From NCBI GenBank assembly GCA_033065855.1, contig JAVXUO010002027.1, forward strand, positions 124,001-188,000: DNA of 64,000 nt, given 5' to 3'. The stretch comes from Escallonia rubra (taxonomy: Eukaryota; Streptophyta; Magnoliopsida; Escalloniales; Escalloniaceae). Shown here in pieces: positions 55,490 to 64,000 of the stretch (within the stretch, counting starts at the first letter, position 1; the number at the start of each line of letters is the position of its first letter). The position numbers and the translations under genes are program-made. The notes under the pieces were generated by a model. That model was not told the DNA's origin. It saw only the letters and a list, made by a program, of their open reading frames with translations, and did not search any database.

Positions 55490-57655
55490 AGTAACCCTTA
55501 TCAGATCTCACATACGGAGAAGTCTCGTGCATTAGACCGTTCTTTTGATTACAAAAAGCCTACAAGGCTTAGTTGCAGATTGACTTTGCTCTTACTTGTT
55601 CTGATGTCCTTCCATGATTAGTAGGGCTGCAATTTGGATTGGGTTAAAATGGGCTTTAACCAACCCAGCTCAAATATGGACAGATTTTAACCCATTAGAC
55701 CGTTTTTTTGCACCAAAAAAAAGCCTAAATGGTCGAGCACTAGATTAGTAGTGCTAGACCATTTAGGCTTTTTTTTGGTGCAAAACAAAAAAAAAGCAAG
55801 AATAACAGAGGTACTTACGTCATGCAGAGCAGATGCTTATCGGTCTATCAAAATCCATCCTCAAATCTACAAAAAGTGAAGACGACAAAGCTAATAAGAC
55901 CGAGGTAGAAGTTAGCAACTTAGATCGGCGTCCCATCCAAAGTTCCAAACTTCACCCCCGAAAAAGCAATTAAGCAACCAACATGGCATGCAGGATCCGA
56001 CGACTGGCCCTCCGAAATAATTTATTTATCACTAAAAGTTGCAACAAAGCAACCATGGTATTATTGGATCACACGTCCATGTCCATGCTGATTAAGTTCA
56101 AGGAGAAAAGGTTTAATAATTGCAAGGGTGGCACACTTGTTCAGAAATAAAAACAGTTGCAACAGTTATATATTTAAAACATAACAGTCAGAAATATTTT
56201 GAAATAAATTATAAATTAAATTAATGTATATTAAGTTAATTATTCACACCTTTTTAGTAAAACTTATGTTCAAAATAAAGATACTTCCCAAAATATAGTC
56301 ACGTTTTTCACGACGAAGTACCATGTACCTCCCATGTAGCATGAGAAATTGTCGCACTCTAACCTTAATACCAAATACATCCTAAAAGCATATTTTTTAC
56401 TTAAAACCCTTTTCAAAATCCGCGCGTGCACACGGCACTCTTGCTAACTATTAGGAAGCTGAAAGTTTAGTGCCCTAATCCTTGAAGAGATCTTACATGT
56501 ACTCGGGTAGTTTTGTTGAGAATCCTAAACTAGACTCGCCTACTTTTAGGAGAATGCCTGCTATTCTAGAGGAACCAGCCGTCGTACCCTTACTAGCATC
56601 ATATAAACGCTGGACACGGCTCATTTGGGGGTGAATACAAGAGTCTATGTAACAAAGGAAGAGGCAAGTGAAGGAACAGATGAAATTGATCCACGGGAAG
56701 AGAACAGATGCAGACCTGCACAAGTGAATTTGAAAATCAAAGGATTTAGAACTCACGGTAAAGATTGGCTAATAAAGTTGACTGAGGCACCTATAAAAGT
56801 AGGATAGTGCAGAAAGAGACGATACATATTACCAGGATCCTTGTGCAAGTCTCCTAACTAGAATCCTGTTAGCCTATAATCTCAAAACCATAACACAAGT
56901 CTCCTAACTCATCCACAACTTTTGTGCGAGAAATTCGCCATGAAGTTCCTATGAAACATAGGGCTGATATTATCAGTACAGTAACAGACCTCAATTCATG
57001 TGTCACTGAATAGCATCAAGCTCCTCCTTCATGTTCCTGTCAACCCCAAGGCGATACAAAATGAGATAAAAAGCCGCATGGAGGAAATCATGCTGTGACT
57101 ACGAGGTGAATGTATAGTTAACAACCTGTTAAAATTAGCACTTGAAAATACGTAGCCTCTCTCTCTTTCCCTGTCTAATGAGTCTCTATTCCAGCAGTAT
57201 CTTAGCAAGTGTAACATAAACAAATAAATCTGCTTTCTGAGGATATAACGGAAGTATGTAAACAAATTACTATGATATGTATGAGAATTGAGAACAAAAT
57301 CCAACTTCTTAACAGCATCTCAGGATCATCAACGCTTTCATAATCTAAAGACGCACACAGCAAACCATCTTTAAAAAGTGCGGGATACTGATCCCCGGTA
57401 ATTATTGGTGTTTAGCTGTAAAAATGATGTCATACTGATGGAATGATTCTCGATATAGCAAAACAACCATGCAAGTCAAACATACTGATAATGGTAAAGC
57501 AAACAAAAAGAGAAGCTGAAGTGATGCAACATTTTTCAAACACTATCCTTCTAATAAGTTTGAAGGAGATGACTTACAAATTAAAATGTTGAAAACCAGC
57601 AGTATCCAACCCTTTTTACAAAGACCAAGAAAAAAAGCTTGTAATCGCTATCTTT
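55490..57655. other. Spacer downstream of RAD9
   Basis: No gene is established. It contains the hairpin at 55706-55785 and a minus-strand ORF at 56493-56756 that I could not assign. The stretch next to 57656 is probably the RAD9 3' UTR. Confidence 0.45.
55706..55785. repeat. Near-perfect hairpin, 37-nt arms and 6-nt loop
   Basis: Arms 55706-55742 and 55749-55785 are reverse complements with a single mismatch (position 55735, G opposite A). The loop is GATTAG. The arm contains GCACCAAAAAAAAGCCTAAA and AGCACTA. The flanks do not extend the pairing far. It could be a very young foldback element, a recent inverted duplication or a small-RNA precursor. Confidence 0.9.
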
Positions 57656-60600
57656 CTAGTAAGGAGGTGTTGACTGGACGCAGAGGTCAGTCTCATCCCC
57701 TTCATCATCGTCTTCATCTGCATCTACCCAGTTACTAGGATGGTGTTGCGAAAAACCATGACCACTAGTTTCAATCCTATCTGAAAGCCAAAAAGTGAAA
57801 GGGTATGAGTTACGGTAAGGCTAATAACTTGGAGGTAAAATTGAGCAACCGGAGATCTCACTAACCTCGAGGTTCTTCTGCACGATCTATTTCCACACGA
57901 TGGCACCTAACATATCCAGTCAAAGAAAGTACCTGCCTCTCTTACTAGGCTTTATTCAAAAGTTCATTCATACAAAAAAGGTTGTTCTGATCACCTTACA
58001 ATGACACTTGCATTATTAAGCTGGACAATTTTTATTCTCTTTTGCTAAATAGCCATATGACCAATTAAAACTCAATAAAAGATCTTATCTTTCCTGGAGC
58101 ATATTTGAGCCAGTGGTTCAGTCGGGGTGACATGCAGCTTTATTCCTCGAAAGCTTTGCAACTTCTCATTTCTAGGAGGAGCAAAATACAAATACGTTTC
58201 TTTTTATAATCTACTAAGTACCACGTATATTGTTCTCTAAAAGGCAAGTGACAGAACTTAGGATCTGCATACCCAGTTCTTGTCATCAAGGTTTCCCAGA
58301 ATACCCAGCCAAGCACGTTAAGAGGAAATTTGTAATATTTTGACTGCTTGCTTGCTATTACAAAATAGAACTACCCAAGGAGGCAGAACCCTAATTAAGA
58401 GGGTAGAATTTGTGCAACTTCCTCTAATGACCATCTACCAACATGGCATTGCAAAAACTATGCACCATCCTATAGGTGGTCAGAAAATGCATTAGGTTCA
58501 AGAGGAAAACCCCAAGATTGCTGCCCTACATCTATATGACAAAGAGAATTACAGCTTAAACTCCAGTGCGAAATGATAATTCACCTGAGTTCGTTTCCTC
58601 AAAAAAGTGAGAAAAGGAAGCAACAGAAGAAACAGTAACTTCCCCACACCACACATATAGGAACTCATACCTTTGCCTCGCTATGTATTAAGAAATTATA
58701 CTATATCGAACAGTGTCAAAAGTATATAACTGTGATATATCTACTTATGGATAGAGACTTGTCTAAATGACTTGGACACTCGAGCAAACAAAATATTTCA
58801 GGATACGGATTAGGACCACTGGACAAATTATCTCCAGCAGGCCCAGCTTTAGAAATATGCATTGCTTGTATCCTTTGAATCTCTGTCTGTTCATTGGTAT
58901 TGAGATCTTTTTCCCTTGAAACCTGTCTTTCTTCCACACCACTACCACTTTTCGCTGCACTTCCTGATTAGAGTTGAAATAGGTCAAGGTCTTAAATACA
59001 GATTACTTTTTCACCTTTTGCAGGATGAAGAAACCATTACCTGAAATTTCAGACCAAATTCTTGTGTGATCAGATGGATGCTCAGAAACAGTCCCTCTAT
59101 GCCTCTCTTGTCCTTGGGACTGTGTCCCATGATCAGCCTGGCCATGCGGTACCGTAGGTGGAGGTTCTACAGAAGTTCTGCCATGGAGCTGTGACACAAG
59201 CATGGTAGCAAGTACTAGCGTAGCATCAAAGTTCAAAGTGGAGCCATCATCCAAGCCGAACTTCGGTGCCATTAGAATAGGCCTGTTTCCCAAGGCAGAA
59301 TTTCTTTCCAAGATAAATATGATACTTCCTAGTCATAAACTTTTAAGACAGCAAAAGAGAAGGGGTGGCCTAATGACATACAACTAGTAAACTTCAACCT
59401 TAGCAGTTCAACACTTCGACATATGCGCATTCTGTCACATATAAGGTTAAATTCCCGTGTGTAAATGTCAATTGAGTATGCACACTCAAAGGTAATTAAA
59501 AAGTCTTAAGTTTTGTGCTACAAGAGGATACCTGCACTTTCTGTACAGTTCACCAAGAGACTATAGAGTATGTCTTCATGGCTTAAAAACTTTCCAGAGA
59601 AATTTGGACAACAGTTCTAACTAGACTCAACACCTGAACGCAGTTTAATGGATAGTCCTCCTTTCTCAGGTTTGCAATACAGGAATTTAAAGGCAAAAGC
59701 TTCAGGGATAGACTCAGCAAATTGGTTCTAGCTGTGACTGTTTACAGCACATGGATGGGAAGGAACCAAAAGATCTCCGATCATCAACAGATTCATTGCA
59801 GGTGTTGAATCAAATTGACCAGTGGTGAAATGCAGGGTTTTAAGCTGGAAAATCAAGAAAGCTAGCGCTATCAATCTGCAGCTGTGTGAAGCTTGGAGTA
59901 CAGACAGTTCAGTTTTGCACTAGTTTTGATTCCAACTAGTAATTGAGAATGCTGGGACTTCCCCTTGTGTAAATGATGTATACGTTCTTTTGCAGTAAAA
60001 GAGCCTTTTACCATAAAAAAGAAGAAGAAGAAGAAGAAGAAGAAGAAGGTTTGTACAACATTAGTTTTGCTTTCAAATGCATCCTAATTGATGCCTGCAC
60101 GAGGATTACATAATCCCTACATACATCACGTTGAAGATTGCCATCCAAAAGGTGACTTCAAACATTATACCGGCAATATCAAGGTCAACAGCCATAAAAT
60201 GTTTCCAAAATCAGTAGGAACCTCAGAAAGAAGAAAAACATAAGACAATGCAGGATAAAACAAAACCAAGAAATGAAAAAACTTCAGATTAGATAATATA
60301 GGACATGAAGCAAAATATCTTACTCGCCAGATTTCTCAAAGTATAAGTGGATATCAATTTCACATCCCTCGCAGAATGAAAGAAAGGCCTGCATCAAAAT
60401 GCAAAGTGCTTCAGCGAAAGAAGCAGTATAAGTTTATCAGTTATGCAATTAATGTATGGACGAACCATCCATGCTAGTTCTTTTTTGTGCACTGAACATA
60501 TTTAACAATGGTAATGTTAATCACTGTGAGTGTCACTGTCATCTTAATAAAAAGCACAAGGCTCATCGGTGCGGATAACCTTTTGTTGAGTTGGGATATG

Positions 60601-61084
60601 CAGTTGATAAAGATGAACTTGTCCAGGTGTCTAGGATACCTTTAATTCCTTCAGACTGAATGTCACATCCACAGTGTCCCCAATGTGTTTATACTGCACA
60701 AATTCTTCACTAGGATCTATCCATAGTTGGGTGTGCAGTGATGAATCATTATCTACAAAAAAATTTAGCTTAAAATTGCTGCATAAGACAAGCTTGGAGA
60801 GGTGGAGAGAAATGGAAAGTTATATAACCTACCTTTGCTTGGGTCTATGTAACTTCTAAGCTCAACAGCTTTCCCACCAAATTCAGTAGCAGCATCAGAG
60901 GGTGGCGAAGTGGGCTCCGTTGCTATGACAGTAATCTCCTGAAGGGTAGACTGAAAATTTGACAACAGTCTATTAAGATCACGAGGCCTGACCACAAAGC
61001 TGCTTGGAAGCCTGCTCCTATCAAGAGATAGATGTTGTATATCAGGTTCAACATTGCAAGTTATCCAATAGGCTTTTCGTATTC
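57656..61084 (-). CDS. RAD9: RAD9 checkpoint clamp subunit, 3' part (seven exons); gene runs off the right edge
   Basis: RAD9 forms the 9-1-1 sliding clamp with HUS1 and RAD1 in DNA-damage checkpoint and repair. Exons in coding order: 61084-60833, 60752-60640, 60388-60324, 59282-59041, 58963-58807, 57906-57866, 57780-57656, all in consistent phase. Family blocks: YWITCNVEPDIQHLSLDRSR, SNFQSTLQEITVIATE, HTQLWIDPSEEFVQY, FLSFCEGCEIDIHLYFEKSG, PILMAPKFGLDDG, FDATLVLATMLVSQL and SEHPSDHTRIWSEISG. The C-terminal tail is acidic, SNWVDADEDDDEG, ending CVQSTPPY. The 41-nt exon encodes CHRVEIDRAEEPR. About 330 residues are present. The N-terminal third (starting MEFSISG-like in the family) was not found before 64000; a copia remnant lies in the upstream intron. 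Confidence 0.92.
60021..60048. repeat. (GAA)n microsatellite in a RAD9 intron
   Basis: About nine GAA units after a short A-run. Confidence 0.9.
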
Positions 61085-61194
61085 CTGCAAAAGATTAGCA
61101 CGAAATTTATCAAGCACTTGCTGACTTCAAGTAATTTTAATACAACAGGATTATGTGGTGCAGACTGCTGCGTGCTGCTACTCAGGCTTGACCA

Positions 61195-61378
61195 TGTTTA
61201 TAGAAGTAGAGAAATGAATTTTGTATTTATTCATGGTTTGGTATTGTACAAAATGTCTCTTTATATAGTGGCTAGCTTACATTGAATCTACAAATACATG
61301 GATAAGATAATTAAACATTTGAATTAGGTGATTTTGAAATTTGTCATGTAAGTGAGATGTCTTGGATACTCCAATAGC
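61195..61378 (-). repeat. 3' LTR of the truncated copia element
   Basis: On the minus strand it begins TATTGGAGTATCCAAGACAT directly after the purine tract GCGGGGGGC and ends near CATTTCTCTACTTCTATA. About 180 bp. No matching 5' LTR lies in the window. Confidence 0.6.
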
Positions 61379-63181
61379 CCCCCGCAAACTCAGCGAACTA
61401 AGGACATTGAGCTTGGAATGTAGAAGTTGGAAGCACGGCATTGACAATAGCTTGGTGAAGATATCTGCTGGTTGATCAACACTGGAGATAAAACGAACAT
61501 CCAAGGCGGTTTTGCAACACGTTCCCAAACAAAGTGATAGTCGATCTCAAATGTTTGGTGCGAGGCTGCGAGCATGAAACACCGGGTTGAGAGTGTGATA
61601 GACAAAGCCAATGTTATCACACTAAAGAGTGGGTGTTTTGGGTGAAAAGAAGCCGAGTTCAAAGAGAAGAAATTTTAGCCAATCCAACTCAGATGTAACT
61701 GTGGCGAGAGCTTTGTACTCAGCCTTAGTGCTCTGGCGAGCCACAGTGGGTTGTTTGCATGAGCTCTATGAGATTAAATTAGGGCCAAGAAAAACACAGT
61801 ATCTACCTGCGGTTCAAAGATCGTCAGAGCAGCCAGCCCTATCGGCATGAGAAAATGCACAGAGGGACAAATGAGGAGACTTGCAAATCAGCAAACTATT
61901 GTTGAGAGTTTCTTTGAGATAGCTTAGGATCCTCTTAACAAAGGACCAGTGTTCAGATGTCGGGGCATGCATGAATTGCGCAACTTTATTCACCCAGAAT
62001 GAGATATCTGGGTGGGTGAACAATAGCTACTGAAGGGCACCAACAATGCTTCTATACTCAGAGGGAGAGGAGTGGGGATCGCCCAAACAACAAGAGAGCT
62101 AAGTTGATGAAGACAATGGCGTGTGAACTGGTTTGGCTTCAGAGAGGTAGGTACACATAAGTAGATCAGTAATATAGTTATTTTGCATTAGAAAGAAGAC
62201 TTGTGCTCGAGTGTATAACTTTGATGCCCAAAAAATAATTTAGTGACCTCAGATCCTTGACAGAAAATTCAGAATATAAATCACCAAGAAGTTTATTTAG
62301 TGCTGCAACAGAGTTGCCCGTGAAATGATGTCATCTCCGTAAATCAAAAGACACAGAAAGATGTTCTGACCACGAAATAAAAAAACAAAGGTATGGGATT
62401 TACAGGGCGTGAAACCCAACCAGAAAAGGCGAGTAGATAACCGAGCATACCAGGAGCGCGGTGCTTCTTTAGGCCATGGAGGGCTTTACGCAATTAGCAT
62501 ACATAAGATGGAAACTGCAGAGGTTGAAATCTAAAGGTTGACTCATAAAGACATCTTCATCCAAAAATTCATGCAAGAAGGCATTGTTAATATCGATTTG
62601 ACAAAGAGGCCAGCCCTGAGAAACTGCAAGGGTGAGAACTAAGCGAACTGTGGTGGGTTTTATAACAGGACTGGACGTCTCACCTTAGTCGATGCCTTCT
62701 TGCTGTTTGTACCCTTTGGCGACCAAGCGAGCCTTGTACTGGTGTAGAGCCATCCGCATGGCTCTTAAACCGAAAGAGCCACTTACAACCAACGATATTT
62801 GCCTGGGGTGGAGAGGAAACTAGTGTCCAAGTGTGGTTACGCATGATAGCGTCATACTCGTCTTGCATTGCTTGACGCCAATGGGCATGTTCCAATGCTT
62901 GAGAATAACAAGAGGGTTCAACCTCACACAGAAATGCAGATAGCGGGTATTTGGAGGCAGTGGAAATTTTTGGTTTACGAGTCCCATGGGGTGTTCCAAG
63001 TATGCTGGGGTATATGCCACTACGGTAGTGGGGGGGTAACTTTTAGAGAGAAAGGAAGGTTCAAAGGAGCACGTGGGCTGGTATAAATATGGGTTAGCAG
63101 AGGATGAGGGGACAGACGGAGAAAAATGTGAGGAAGCAGATTTGGTGGAATTAGAGGTTTCGAATGAGGAAGGGAGAGCTA
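61379..63181 (-). mobile_element. 5'-truncated Ty1/copia remnant (RT and RNase H part)
   Basis: Minus-strand pieces in copia order: the RT start (62680-62895, with AMQDEYDAIMRNHTWTLV and ANIVGCKWLFRFK); further RT fragments with [11 protein letters not shown]-like sequence near 62590; the RNase H side (61814-62023, with HPDISFWVNKVAQFMHAP and VKRILSYLK); and the end block DVRFISSVDQPADIFTKLLS (61430-61510). Stops and shifts break the frames. Gag, protease and most of integrase are absent; homology ends at about 63181 where another LTR begins. It sits in a RAD9 intron. Confidence 0.85.
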
Positions 63182-64000
63182 TGTTGGGATTTTTTATTTT
63201 TTTATTTTTATACCAGCCCAGTTAGGATATTGTGATTGTTTAGATAATTTAGAATCATCTTGTGATTAATTAATGATGTATGCAAATCTTCTTCATTTAA
63301 ATGAAAATTGGAGATGAATTTCGAAATCTGATACATCCTTTTTGTCTTATCAGAGATAATTACCAAATTAAGGGCAGATAATCTCCCAAAATTTGAGAAA
63401 AATTTGTCAGATATTAAGGGATGAGCCGCCCCGGTTCTCGACAAACCGGCCGGTTAGTTGACCTTTTTTTTTAAGTCTGCGATTTTAATCAAATATTTGC
63501 CTCTATCAGAGATCTTCAACTCAAAAAGTCATCCTTATCATTTCGGTTAGCCCCAGACCTCTATAAAAAGAACCTTTGGACTACAGTTTAGAGGCTATTC
63601 TCTCTAAAAATATTTGGACCATTTCTTCTCTAAAAGTGATGCATCATTTCTAAGGAGAAATCCAGCATTTCATATTAAAACTCTCCACATTTGTGATCTA
63701 CTTGCATCGTGCAGTCAAAGCGAGGTGGTTCTAAGTCTTCTAAGAAAGTGTCCTCTCGAGGTAACTTCATATTACTTTCTAGTTTAGATTAGATTAGAAA
63801 AGTCTAGAGTGTCTTCCATCTCGCGACCAAATTTCGGTCAATGGAATAAAAGTTATAAAAAGAGTCTTTCAAATTCGTTCCTTTCCATTTGTGTCAAAGA
63901 CCGAAGTTTAGGTCGCCTCCCGTAGGGTCTGATTAGAACTACGTGGTTTGATTCTGGATTTAACAATCTGAACCATTCACTACGATAAATCTTCTAGAAG
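63182..64000 (+). mobile_element. Probable LTR of another retrotransposon, cut by the window edge
   Basis: It starts TGTTGGGA exactly where the copia homology ends. It has a TATA box TATAAAAA (63562-63569), T/C-rich leader-like sequence and a GAACTACGTGGTTTGATTC string near 63934 that resembles the end of Tat-type Ty3 LTRs. No coding sequence and no primer site was confirmed before 64000. Orientation and class are inferred. Confidence 0.4.

Noticed and set aside
56493-56756. Minus-strand ORF containing MSRVQRLYDASK, similar to the N-terminus of plant cysteine oxidases
   Set aside because: Only about a dozen residues resemble that family; the following sequence does not and no further exons were seen. 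Too weak to call.

Overview
This window is nuclear DNA of a flowering plant, most likely a eudicot. The evidence is intron-rich genes with GT-AG borders, AT-rich introns and spacers, plant-specific families (RALF peptide, REF/SRPP-like protein, RFI2-type RING ligase, plant TCTP) and many plant transposon classes. I cannot name the species. No operons, CRISPR arrays, rRNA genes or intact tRNA genes were seen.

Layout: 1-2234 is upstream DNA with a long-TIR MITE about 220 bp before the first gene. 2235-12222 (+) is RPT5, a 26S proteasome ATPase of 423 codons in ten exons; its intron 2 carries a decayed 5.7-kb Ty3/gypsy element and its intron 4 uses a GC donor. 14384-17680 (-) is an ER Hsp70 (BiP, 653 aa) with an altered retention signal, a PPR-gene fragment inside intron 1 and an ERSE-like site in its promoter. 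19825-20960 is a duplicated, decayed copy of the BiP 3' end, split by a hAT-like insertion. 22975-32921 (-) is an RFI2-like RING E3 gene of six exons whose introns hold at least three MITE or hAT elements. 33625-36560 is a transposon nest: a Tourist-like MITE, then a LINE remnant split by an element containing a GGT/GGC minisatellite. 36909-38669 (+) is TCTP (168 aa). 40960-43633 (-) is a REF/SRPP-like gene (249 aa). 43634-50154 is repeat-rich, with a SINE, a segmental duplication and a TRIM that has a perfect target duplication. 50155-50511 (-) is a RALF peptide precursor. 50512-57655 is spacer with AACCG-rich elements, one flanked by 50-bp direct repeats, and a near-perfect 80-nt hairpin. 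57656-61084 (-) is the 3' part of RAD9; its upstream intron holds a truncated Ty1/copia element and another LTR running off the right edge.

The seven genes are ordinary housekeeping, stress and signalling genes and do not form a pathway cluster. I found no clear new biological system. The points most worth a second look are the stepwise erosion of the BiP retention signal (SDEL in the pseudogene, SEL in the gene), the TRIM with its empty paralogous site, the element between 50-bp direct repeats, and the hairpin at 55706-55785. Exon borders were assigned by eye from splice signals, phase and remembered family conservation. No search was run.
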